NCBI GenBank assembly: GCA_024239075.1
Contig: JANBVI010000076.1
Location: 124,001 to 188,000 of the forward strand
Direction: 5' to 3'
Length of the DNA: 64,000 nt
Source: Fischerella sp. CENA71
GTDB taxonomy: Bacteria; Cyanobacteriota; Cyanobacteriia; Cyanobacteriales; Nostocaceae
The stretch's first letter is position 1. Every line of letters begins with the position of its first letter. Below are positions 26,604-34,665 of the stretch, in pieces. The notes beneath the pieces were generated by a model, which had not been told where the DNA came from, made no database searches, and worked only from the letters and a program-made list of their open reading frames with translations. Made by a program: the position numbers and the translations under genes.

Positions 26604-26750
26604 ATAATAGCTTTTAAAAGGAAACAGTGAACGGGCGACGTGTTATAGGGAAATTCCCATAATTAAAATTAAAATATTTGTTTCCTGTCTAAAGGGTTTG
26701 GTCAAAATTTTCTCTGCTAGCTCTGTGCTTCTGTGGATGAAAATTTATTT

Positions 26751-26780
26751 AACCGCAGAGGCGCTGAGAACACAGAGGCT
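26751..26780. repeat. Dispersed AACCGCAGAGGCGC repeat between arsM and arsS
   Basis: AACCGCAGAGGCGCTGAG then AACACAGAGGCTG; inverse form of the element at 5396-5427. It lies in the 210-base arsM-arsS gap. Confidence 0.5.
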
Positions 26781-26813
26781 GAAATCACTAAAAATAAAAA
26801 ATATTTAATAATC

Positions 26814-27800
26814 ATGATTAAAATATCTGTCACACCGTTCAAACATAAACTTTCTTCATCTTTAACCAAGCAAAAAATTACCATTTTACAAATCAACTTA
26901 GGAAAGCGCTGTAATTTAACTTGTACCCATTGTCATGTAGAAGCAGGACCAAAACGTACAGAAGAACTTTCTCCTGAAATATGCCAACAATTGATTGAAA
27001 TCATTCGCACCTTTCCCCAGATTAAAATTGTCGATTTGACAGGTGGTGCGCCAGAAATGAATTATGGATTTAAGCTATTAGTCGAAGCAGCAAAATTAAC
27101 AAACAAAGAGGTGATAGTTAGGTCGAATTTAACTATTTATTTTGAAGATGAATTTGGTGATTTACCAGAATATTTTGCTCAAAACCAAGTAAGAGTAGTT
27201 GCTTCTTTACCCTGCTATTTAGAAGATAATGTTGATAAAATGCGTGGGAATGGTGTGTATGATGGTTCTATCAAAGCACTGCAATGGTTGAATAAACTTG
27301 GTTATGGCAAAGAACCAAATTTAATTTTAGATTTAGTGTATAATCCTCAATTAGCTTCCAGTGAAAAATTTTCCTTAACTCCAGATCAAGTCAAGTTAGA
27401 AAAAGATTACAAAGTATTTTTAGAAGAAAATTTTGATATTAGATTTAACAATCTATTCACCATTACTAATTTACCAGTAGGCAGAACTAAATTACATTTA
27501 GAACGAAAGAAATTATATGCACCTTATTTGCAGTTTTTAGAGTCAAATTTCAACCCCAACACTGTAGAAAATTTGATGTGCCGTGATCAACTTTCTGTTG
27601 ATTATCTCGGTAATGTGTATGATTGCGACTTTAACCAAATGATGAATTTACCTGCAAAAACTCGCGAGGGTGAAAATCTGACAATAGCCAAGTTACTAGC
27701 AGCCGATAGCTTAGATTTGATTGATGAGATCCAAACTGCGGCCTATTGCTATGGTTGTACTGCTGGGTGTGGTTCTAGCTGTGGCGGTGCTTTGGTGTGA
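26814..27800 (+). CDS. arsS: Arsenosugar biosynthesis radical SAM protein ArsS
   Basis: 328 residues from the ATG at 26814; a GTG-type extension to 26733 would be made from the repeat above and is rejected. The radical SAM cluster is C33-x3-C37-x2-C40 (KRCNLTCTHCHVEAGP), followed by VDLTGGAPEMN (the GGE-like motif). The C-terminal cysteine set CYGCTAGCGSSC (312-323) and Cys-Asp pairs near residue 255-270 match the SPASM-like/DUF3641 extension of ArsS. It uses a 5'-deoxyadenosyl radical to transfer the adenosyl group onto dimethylarsinous acid. Followed by a terminator. Confidence 0.9.
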   Translation: MIKISVTPFKHKLSSSLTKQKITILQINLGKRCNLTCTHCHVEAGPKRTEELSPEICQQLIEIIRTFPQIKIVDLTGGAPEMNYGFKLLVEAAKLTNKEVIVRSNLTIYFEDEFGDLPEYFAQNQVRVVASLPCYLEDNVDKMRGNGVYDGSIKALQWLNKLGYGKEPNLILDLVYNPQLASSEKFSLTPDQVKLEKDYKVFLEENFDIRFNNLFTITNLPVGRTKLHLERKKLYAPYLQFLESNFNPNTVENLMCRDQLSVDYLGNVYDCDFNQMMNLPAKTREGENLTIAKLLAADSLDLIDEIQTAAYCYGCTAGCGSSCGGALV

Positions 27801-27907
27801 AGAGTATATCATTTCACAAAAATCTTGTTACAAAAACTGTTACGAGTGCGTTGGAATTGGTGAATCATCGTTATGATGGGATCTAGTTAAGCTCCTCACA
27901 CCACATT

Positions 27908-27939
27908 AAAAGCCGTAAAACACTTGTTTTGCGGCTTTT
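27908..27939 (+). terminator. Rho-independent terminator of the arsM-arsS unit
   Basis: AAAAGCCGTAAAACA (27908-27922) pairs with TGTTTTGCGGCTTTT (27925-27939) with one G-T wobble, and the T-run continues. It lies 107 bases after the arsS stop. Confidence 0.88.
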
Positions 27940-28022
27940 TTATTGCATTTACAGTGACTAATTATACGATATGATCTCTGTTCTAGGTTAATCATACCAA
28001 TCGGCGATCGCAGTCTCATATT

Positions 28023-29471
28023 ATGTCAATCAGTACTAAAATTAAGACTATTCAAGATATCATGCGGAAAGATGCGGGTGTAGATGGTGACGCGCAACGC
28101 ATCAGCCAGTTAGTTTGGATGATTTTCCTCAAGGTTTTTGATGCTCGTGAAGAAGAATATGAACTGCTAGAGGATAATTATAAATCTCCGATTCCTGAAG
28201 GATTGCGTTGGCGTAACTGGGCAGCAAATGCAGAAGGGATTACAGGAGATGCTTTACTAGACTTTGTAGATAATGCTTTATTTAAAACTCTCAAAGAACT
28301 GAGAAATAAAGCAACTGATCCCCGTGGGCGGATGATTGGTAAAGTGTTTGAAGATGCCTACAACTATATGAAAAATGGCACTCTCATCCGTCAAGTAATT
28401 AATAAGCTCAACGAAATTGACTTTAATAAAAAAGAGCAGAAAAAACAGTTCAGCGAAATTTACGAGAAGATTCTCAAGGATTTACAGAGTGCAGGAAATG
28501 CCGGAGAATATTATACTCCCCGTGCGGTGACAAAGTTTATTGTAGATAGAATCAAGCCGCAATTAGGCGAAATAGTCCTTGATCCAGCTTGCGGTACAGG
28601 CGGCTTTTTAATAGCAGCAATTGATTACATTCGTCAACATTTTCAAAGTGCTGATGTTCCAGAAATTTTGCAACGCACGATTCGTGGGACTGAGAAAAAG
28701 CCGTTACCTTATAATCTTTGTGTAACAAATTTAATTTTATATGGCATTGATGTGCCGTCAGTAGAACATGACAACACTTTGGCACAACCATTGTGCGATT
28801 ACAATCCGCAAGAACGGGTGGATGTAATTATCACTAACCCGCCTTTTGGTGGGATGGAAGAAGATGGGATTGAGAACAATTTTCCCACTACCTTCCGCAC
28901 ACGAGAAACAGCAGATTTATTTCTGGTGCTGATTATCAACTTGCTCAAAGAAGGTGGTAGAGGTGCAATAGTTTTACCAGACGGAACGCTGTTTGGCGAA
29001 GGTGTGAAAACGCGGATTAAAGAAAAACTACTGCAAGATTGCAATCTGCATACAATTGTTCGCTTACCAAATGGCGTATTTAATCCTTACACAGGTATTA
29101 AAACTAATCTGCTATTTTTCACCAAAGGGGAACCAACAGAAACGATTTGGTATTATGAACACCCATTACCAGCAGGGTATAAGTCATACTCGAAAACTAA
29201 GCCAATTTGTTTTGAGGAGTTCTCATCGGAGCAAGCATGGTGGGATAACCGCAAGGAAAATGAATTTGCTTGGCAGGTTTCAATTGCAGATTTGAAAGCA
29301 AATAATTACAACCTAGATATCAAGAACCCCCATCAAAATAAAGCGGAATACGTCAATCTAGATGTAATGTTCCAAGAGTATCAAATGCTTAGAGCAGAAC
29401 TGAGTGAAGTACGTAGTAAGTTAAAGTATGAACTCAAATTATCATTAGATTATAATAATTATAAAGAATGA
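28023..29471 (+). CDS. hsdM: Type I restriction-modification system, DNA methyltransferase subunit HsdM
   Basis: 482 residues. N-terminal HsdM_N helical domain (1-150), then the N6-adenine methyltransferase domain with SAM motif I LDPACGTGGFLIAA (about 184-197) and catalytic motif IV ITNPPFGG (about 269-276). It methylates adenine in a bipartite site read by HsdS. It overlaps hsdS by four bases (ATGA), so the two are translated together. No hsdR is present on either side; the next gene is glmS on the other strand. A single 482-residue M chain of this type normally pairs with one or two S chains. Confidence 0.93.
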   Translation: MSISTKIKTIQDIMRKDAGVDGDAQRISQLVWMIFLKVFDAREEEYELLEDNYKSPIPEGLRWRNWAANAEGITGDALLDFVDNALFKTLKELRNKATDPRGRMIGKVFEDAYNYMKNGTLIRQVINKLNEIDFNKKEQKKQFSEIYEKILKDLQSAGNAGEYYTPRAVTKFIVDRIKPQLGEIVLDPACGTGGFLIAAIDYIRQHFQSADVPEILQRTIRGTEKKPLPYNLCVTNLILYGIDVPSVEHDNTLAQPLCDYNPQERVDVIITNPPFGGMEEDGIENNFPTTFRTRETADLFLVLIINLLKEGGRGAIVLPDGTLFGEGVKTRIKEKLLQDCNLHTIVRLPNGVFNPYTGIKTNLLFFTKGEPTETIWYYEHPLPAGYKSYSKTKPICFEEFSSEQAWWDNRKENEFAWQVSIADLKANNYNLDIKNPHQNKAEYVNLDVMFQEYQMLRAELSEVRSKLKYELKLSLDYNNYKE

Positions 29472-30316
29472 ATATTGAAATATTTTTACAAAATTTTGAT
29501 GTATTGACAGATACTCCTAGTGGAATTGCTAAACTACGTGAATTGATATTGCATTTGGCAGTTTGTGGGAAACTTGTCGCTCAAGATATTAATGACGATC
29601 TTGCTTCTGCTTTACTGACAAAAATCAAAACAGAAAAAGAGCGTTTAATTGAGGAAAAAAAGATTAGGAATAAATTTACCTCGGTTGCTATAAAATTAAC
29701 TGAAATCCCATTCAATATTCCCCAAAGCTGGGAATGGGTACGTATTAGAGATATTGGAAAAGTTGTAGGAGGAGGTACTCCGAACACAACTCAATCTGAT
29801 TACTATACTGATAATGGTATTCCTTGGATCACTCCATCCGATTTATATAAATTACCAGGTAAGTTTATTAGTCGAGGCAAAAAAGATATTACTCTTCTTG
29901 GCTTACAAAAGAGTTCATCTCAATTAATGCCAAAAGACACTGTTCTGTTTTCAAGTCGTGCGCCTATAGGGTATGTTGCCATTGCTAAGAATGATTTATG
30001 CACAAATCAAGGCTTTAAATCATGTGTTCCTTTCTATCCAGAAATGAGTGAATATATTTACTACTTTTTAAAGTTTGCTGCTAAAAAGATAGATTACCAA
30101 GCTTCTGGAACAACTTTTAAAGAAATATCTGGTAAAGAATTTAGCTTGATTATGATACCTCTTCCTCCTCTTGAGGAGCAAAAACGCATTGTTGAAAGAG
30201 TTGATTACCTTATGTCACTTTGCGATACTTTAGAAGGAAAGATGACAGAAGTAAAAGTGTATCAAGAACGTTTAGCAGAAGTAATAACCTACCAGACATG
30301 TAAATTGTTTACTTAG
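29468..30316 (+). CDS. hsdS: Type I restriction-modification specificity subunit HsdS, half-length (one TRD)
   Basis: 282 residues, against about 400-550 for a full S chain. The order is: conserved N-terminal helix region (LRELILHLAVCGKLVAQD), linker to SWEWVRIRDIGKVVGGGTP which starts target-recognition domain one, then PPLEEQKRIVERVDYLM and a C-terminal coiled coil ending LFT. A second TRD is missing. Such half-S chains can dimerise and give a symmetric recognition site, as known for engineered EcoR124I-type halves. The stop (TAG at 30314-30316) is followed by non-coding DNA with no trace of the second half. Confidence 0.85.
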   Translation: MNIEIFLQNFDVLTDTPSGIAKLRELILHLAVCGKLVAQDINDDLASALLTKIKTEKERLIEEKKIRNKFTSVAIKLTEIPFNIPQSWEWVRIRDIGKVVGGGTPNTTQSDYYTDNGIPWITPSDLYKLPGKFISRGKKDITLLGLQKSSSQLMPKDTVLFSSRAPIGYVAIAKNDLCTNQGFKSCVPFYPEMSEYIYYFLKFAAKKIDYQASGTTFKEISGKEFSLIMIPLPPLEEQKRIVERVDYLMSLCDTLEGKMTEVKVYQERLAEVITYQTCKLFT

Positions 30317-30580
30317 AATCTGCTCTGGATCTTATTTAGTCCAACAAAGTGTTATGTAGTGTTCAGCCCCAGGCATAATAGAGTTTAAAGAATTCGTCAC
30401 TCTTTGGGTAGAAACCACCCATTTTTGTTACTCAAAAATAATTTGTCGCTTGAGGATATTTTTACCATAAATTTGTTTTGGGTCAACGAGAATCTCTTGA
30501 AATCTTTTTATACCTGTTCTCCTAATAACTGCTAAAACTTGGCTTGCGTGCAATCTTGTTTATTTCTAGCGATCAAAATT
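30317..30580. other. Gap between hsdS and glmS, no hsdR remnant
   Basis: The A+T-rich gap 30317-30665 between two converging genes was read in all frames for the missing HsdS half or an HsdR fragment. None was recognised. A hairpin lies at its end. Confidence 0.5.
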
Positions 30581-30610
30581 CCTGTAGATGCTTGCATATG
30601 CACCTACAGG
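30581..30610 (-). terminator. Candidate terminator of glmS
   Basis: CCTGTAG-A-TGC (30581-30591) pairs with GCA-C-CTACAGG (30600-30610) with one mismatch, 56 bases beyond the glmS stop. On the minus strand AATTTTGA follows. T-tract weak. Confidence 0.5.
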
Positions 30611-30665
30611 ATAAATTGTACAACTTTATTATGTTTCCACAGTAAATATTTAGTATAAATTTATA

Positions 30666-32567
30666 CTATTCTACAGTCACACTCTTCGCAAGATTACGGG
30701 GCTGATCGACATCCAAACCACGACGGGCGGCGATATGATAAGCCAGTAATTGCAAGGGGATTACTGTCAGGATGGGAGAAAGTAATTCATCCACAAAGGA
30801 TACAGGAACTAAATCATTAAAAATTTCTCCTGCTTCTCCGTCTTTAACTGAGGTAACACCAATTAAGCGAGAATCTCTGGCTTTTGCTTCTTGGGCATTA
30901 GAGATCACTTTCTCATATACACTACCAGGCATAGCGATCGCCACTACTGGTACTTTGGCATCCAATAAAGCAATAGGGCCATGTTTCATTTCTCCAGCTG
31001 GATAGCCCTCAGCGTGAATATAACTGATTTCTTTTAACTTCAATGCCCCTTCCAAAGCAATGGGAAAGTTTATTCCCCTACCCAAAAAGATAAAATCTTG
31101 GGTTTCAGCAAATTCATGCGCTAATTGTTCGGTTAATTTTTCCTGACTTTCCAAAGTTGCTTCCATTTCTTTGGGAATCTGGCGTAACCCTTTGAGAATA
31201 TCTTCTAGCTTTTCCAGGGGAAGTGTTTGACGACTATAAGCTAAATCCAAGGCTAAAGCATAAAACGCCATCAATTGAGCAATAAAAGTTTTTGTCGCTG
31301 CTACGCCAATTTCAATCCCAGCGAGGGTATTAATGATATGAGAAACCATGTGTCCCAAACTACTTTCAGGACGATTGGTAATGCCTAAAAGTCGCGCTTG
31401 ATACTTTGGTTCTCTACCCTGGCGTCGTTCCTGTTCCATTGTCAAAGCTGCTAGTGTATCAGCAGTTTCACCTGATTGAGTAACGCCAATAGTTAGCGTG
31501 TTGGGTGTCAGGGGTGAGGGAGCGTAGCGAAACTCGGAGGCATAATGTACTTGGGTAGGAATTTGTGCTAGTTGTTCTAGTAAGTATTTACCGATTAAAG
31601 CCGCGTGCCAACTTGTACCACAAGCTACAATATGAATTTGTTCTATATCTGCGTAAAATTCACTTGGTAAACCAATGTTGATGGGAGAACTACTACTATT
31701 TGCTGGATGCCAATCTGTGTTAAAGTATGCTTCTAAACAAGCCCTTACTACTCCTGGTTGCTCGTAAATTTCTTTGAGCATGAAGTGCTTGAATCCTTGT
31801 TTTTCTACCATCATCGGATTCAAACTGAGTAGGCGGGGCTGTTTCTTCAACCTTTGCCCAGCAAAGTTATAAATTTCTACACCCAAGGGAGTAAGACGTG
31901 CTAGTTCACCATTTTCTAGGGGTAACACCGCCTTGGTATGGGAAATAATCGCGGGAGTATCAGAGGCGCAGAAAAACTCTCCTTGGCCAAAACCAATAAC
32001 TATCGGTGCTTGTTGACGAACCACAATTAATTCATCGGGATAGTCAGCACTGATAATGGCGATCGCAAACGCACCTTGTAATTCATTAACAGTTTTTCGC
32101 ACAGCCTCCAAGAACAGAGAATCTGAATTAGTCTGTCCCAAGGCGATTTCTTCGTTGAGAAATTGAGCGATAAGATGGGGAATTACTTCGACATCGGTAT
32201 CGGAACGAAACTCATATCCTTGCTGTTTGAGTTCCTCACGCAACTTAGAGTAGTTTTCAATAATTCCATTTACTACTACCGCTATCCGCATTGCTGTATC
32301 CATGTGCGGATGAGCATTATACTCTTCTGGCTTTCCGTGAGTAGCCCAACGAGTATGACCAATACCAATCTGGGCAGGAGTTTGTAAATGTTCTAACTTG
32401 GAACGTAGGTTAGATAGTTTGCCTTTAGCCCGGACACAGTTAACTTCTCCTTCCCAAATCGTAGCAACTCCAGCAGAGTCATAACCTCGATACTCCAGTT
32501 TTTCCAGCCCAGATAAGAGAATTTCTGTCGCCGTTTGAGTCCCTACATAACCGACGATACCACACAT
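30666..32567 (-). CDS. glmS: Glutamine-fructose-6-phosphate aminotransferase (isomerising)
   Basis: 633 residues. Makes glucosamine-6-phosphate from fructose-6-phosphate and glutamine, the entry to peptidoglycan and lipid A sugars. N-terminal nucleophile amidase domain starts MCGIVGYVG with Cys2 as nucleophile after Met removal. RWATHG and DSAGVA are present. Two SIS domains follow, with VACGTSWHAALIGK near residue 315 and the C-terminal DVDQPRNLAKSVTVE that is almost invariant. No glmS ribozyme fold was recognised in the 411-base leader. psaC lies upstream on the same strand. Confidence 0.97.
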   Translation of the reverse strand: MCGIVGYVGTQTATEILLSGLEKLEYRGYDSAGVATIWEGEVNCVRAKGKLSNLRSKLEHLQTPAQIGIGHTRWATHGKPEEYNAHPHMDTAMRIAVVVNGIIENYSKLREELKQQGYEFRSDTDVEVIPHLIAQFLNEEIALGQTNSDSLFLEAVRKTVNELQGAFAIAIISADYPDELIVVRQQAPIVIGFGQGEFFCASDTPAIISHTKAVLPLENGELARLTPLGVEIYNFAGQRLKKQPRLLSLNPMMVEKQGFKHFMLKEIYEQPGVVRACLEAYFNTDWHPANSSSSPINIGLPSEFYADIEQIHIVACGTSWHAALIGKYLLEQLAQIPTQVHYASEFRYAPSPLTPNTLTIGVTQSGETADTLAALTMEQERRQGREPKYQARLLGITNRPESSLGHMVSHIINTLAGIEIGVAATKTFIAQLMAFYALALDLAYSRQTLPLEKLEDILKGLRQIPKEMEATLESQEKLTEQLAHEFAETQDFIFLGRGINFPIALEGALKLKEISYIHAEGYPAGEMKHGPIALLDAKVPVVAIAMPGSVYEKVISNAQEAKARDSRLIGVTSVKDGEAGEIFNDLVPVSFVDELLSPILTVIPLQLLAYHIAARRGLDVDQPRNLAKSVTVE

Positions 32568-32635
32568 TACTCACACCACTACAATTTTCAGGATGATTAA
32601 ATTCCAGTATAGTTGCTAAGTCAGGGGATGGGAGA

Positions 32636-32799
32636 TTAGGGAACGGGGAATAGGGAGCAGGGAGCAGGGAACAGGGAGACAAGGGAGACAAAGAGGAATT
32701 ATTTTAAGTCTCTTCCCAATGCCTCATGCCCAATGCCCATTCCTTGTTGACCGTTCCCCTTTTCCCAATGACGAATGACAAATGACAAATGACTAAATG
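32636..32799. repeat. Low-complexity and heptanucleotide repeats between glmS and psaC
   Basis: About 32636-32695 is a purine-rich run of GGGAGCA/GGGAACA/GGGAGACAA units. Then TGCCCAA-type units (about 32720-32740), then four AATGACA/AATGACG/AATGACT units at 32767-32799. The same vocabulary appears in the in-frame inserts of the regulator and kinase genes. Confidence 0.7.
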
Positions 32800-32929
32800 C
32801 TAAGATTTTTTAATTTTTATAAAAAACGATAAATTTATAGGGTAGACGTTTTTCACCAGTCTGAATAGAGAGGCGATTAATGTCTACCCTATCTTGTAAA
32901 AAAAGTTTGCTAATTAAAAAGTGACTGCT

Positions 32930-32965
32930 CCCACACCGACCCGACCCAATCGGGTATGGTGTGGG
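32930..32965. terminator. Terminator of psaC (two-way stem-loop)
   Basis: Outer stem CCCACACC (32930-32937) with GGTGTGGG (32958-32965), inner stem ACCCGA (32939-32944) with TCGGGT (32950-32955). CTTTTT follows on the plus strand and, a little further, CACTTTTTAATT on the minus strand. It is 14 bases beyond the psaC stop. Confidence 0.85.
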
Positions 32966-32978
32966 CTTTTTCTAGCTT

Positions 32979-33308
<330 letters not shown>

Positions 33309-33350
33309 TCAAAAGGCTACATAACTTTAAACAATGTAATAGGATCGGGG

Positions 33351-33446
33351 ATCGGAGAAAGGGGATCGGAGAAAGGGGATCGGGGAAAAGGGATCGGGAA
33401 AAGGGATCAGGGAAAGGGGATCGGGGAAAAGGGATCGGGGAAAGGG
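33351..33446. repeat. Minisatellite with a 13-14 base unit ATCGGGGAAAAGGG
   Basis: Seven units, each ATCGG(A/G)GAAA(A)GGG with small changes, upstream of psaC. In one frame it would encode Gly/Arg/Lys/Glu-rich peptide, which is not regarded as a gene. Confidence 0.85.
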
Positions 33447-33490
33447 ACAAGGGGGACATATTAATTCAAAATTCAGAACTTTTGACTTGT

Positions 33491-33515
33491 TGCCCAATGC
33501 CCAATGCCCAATGCC
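33491..33515. repeat. Heptanucleotide tandem repeat TGCCCAA
   Basis: Three perfect units and one variant, ending three bases from the stop codon of the PIN toxin gene. Confidence 0.8.
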
Positions 33516-33517
33516 CG

Positions 33518-33946
33518 CTACACATTTGATATGTCTTCTACCCACACAAGTTTATCAGCGAAAAGACTGATATTGAATGAGTTGTAAAATTGGCGATTAG
33601 CTGTGACAAGCTGGCATTCTTCCGTAAAAGCAAGAGCTATATAAAAACATTCATCTACAGTCTGTGCTAGACTGTTAGCCATTTCCATAGCAGTTTCTAA
33701 TAACAGTGTTGAAGGATAGGTCTGCAACATCATTGCCTTAAATTCATGTATAATTCTGCGGCTTGTTTCTTGAGTAATTTCCCCCAACTGAACTTTTTTC
33801 CACAAAATATGGCCAAACTCAGGTAATAGTAAGTCTGGGGCTAGTAGTTCAAAAGTTCCGTCCAAAAGACGAGATGCCTTTTCGCTGTTAGTCTCTGGTA
33901 TGAACCATTTAACAGCCACAGTCGCATCAACAACGTAGCGATTCAC
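33518..33946 (-). CDS. PIN-domain ribonuclease toxin (VapC type)
   Basis: 142 residues, GTG start overlapping the antitoxin stop by four bases (GTGA). PIN-domain acidic residues: Asp7 (YVVDATV), Glu43 (LLPEFGHILWK) and Asp98 (QTVDECF). The fourth position, normally Asp in TAD, is Asn117 (VTANRQF). The domain order and the small basic partner upstream make this a type II toxin of the VapBC/FitAB kind, which cleaves tRNA or rRNA when free of antitoxin. The Asn change may lower activity, though three acids often suffice. Confidence 0.85.
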   Translation of the reverse strand: MNRYVVDATVAVKWFIPETNSEKASRLLDGTFELLAPDLLLPEFGHILWKKVQLGEITQETSRRIIHEFKAMMLQTYPSTLLLETAMEMANSLAQTVDECFYIALAFTEECQLVTANRQFYNSFNISLFADKLVWVEDISNV

Positions 33947-34197
33947 TTGTTTTTCTCCTTTCTGAGGAGTTCTGCACTGTCGGTATGGATATTACCTACT
34001 AATTTCAACCGCATTTGGAAAGCAGCTTCTCTCACTTTTTCCATATTGACTTGCTTGCTTGAAGTTTCCTCACTTTGTACTGCCATCTCCAAGATGCGTG
34101 TGATTTCTGCTTGCAAAGAGTGACCATGCAGTTTGGCAAGGATTTCTAGCTTTTCTAGGATGATGGGGTCTAGGTCTTCAACCAAGACTTGAGCCAT
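33943..34197 (-). CDS. VapB/FitA-like antitoxin
   Basis: 84 residues. The N-terminal 40 residues form a ribbon-helix-helix fold (MAQVLVEDLDPIILEKLEIL, then AKLHGHSLQAEITRILEMAV). The C-terminal half is charged and flexible, and would bind and block the PIN toxin. FitA-type antitoxins have this same LH-G-S-L-xE string. It is first in the operon, as normal, and would repress its own promoter in the roughly 60 bases upstream. Confidence 0.82.
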   Translation of the reverse strand: MAQVLVEDLDPIILEKLEILAKLHGHSLQAEITRILEMAVQSEETSSKQVNMEKVREAAFQMRLKLVGNIHTDSAELLRKEKNK

Positions 34198-34335
34198 AGT
34201 TGACTTTTTATTAGTTTGTTATATTGATTAGCTTTTTGAGATTATAGCTTGCTGTGGCAAATGCCTTACCGATAATAGATACAAGAGTGTGTTTTCTGCC
34301 AATTTTCAGCACCTTCAAGCCAAACACCATAAATA

Positions 34336-34560
34336 TCAAGCTTCTGGTTCTACGCCGAGCGATCGCAATTGTTCAGCCAAACGATCAGCCCTTAGACCTT
34401 CTCTTTCGGCTCTTTCCTCACCAGTCAACAACAAATTACCTTGCAAATCCCACCAGCATAGCCAAGGTAATTCCATATTTTGCTATTCTCCCTGCCAAAT
34501 CCCTAACTCAAAACCTAATGGATTTATCAAAAGCGATTGACGGACGGTAATGTATCCGTA
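34336..34560 (-). pseudogene. Decayed C-terminal part of a Uma2-family nuclease gene
   Basis: On the minus strand the frame reads YGYITVRQSLL, then GFELGIWQGE, an in-frame TAG (34483-34485), QNMELPWLCWWDLQGN, LLLTGEERAERE and RLAEQLRSLGVEPEA before the TGA at 34336-34338. That is the usual C-terminal arm of Uma2/DUF820 proteins, where a Tyr normally follows Trp-x-Gly-x; TAT to TAG explains the stop. The N-terminal nuclease part is missing: nothing before 34560 in this frame resembles it. The relic lies in the promoter region of the flavoprotein gene at 34666. Confidence 0.75.
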
Positions 34561-34665
34561 AGTCTTCAAGTGATGGTACTTCAAGCTGTTCTCTTGATAG
34601 CATAATAATTGTCTACTCTTGATAGTGGACTTAGTAGGTATTGCTATGAGAACTGGAGATTAAAG

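Noticed and set aside
32568-32760. glmS ribozyme in the glmS leader
   Set aside because: The leader is filled with simple repeats and no ribozyme core was recognised; glmS ribozymes belong mainly to Firmicutes.
34254-34550. Plus-strand frames of 83-98 codons
   Set aside because: They lie opposite the Uma2 relic, whose protein similarity is on the minus strand.
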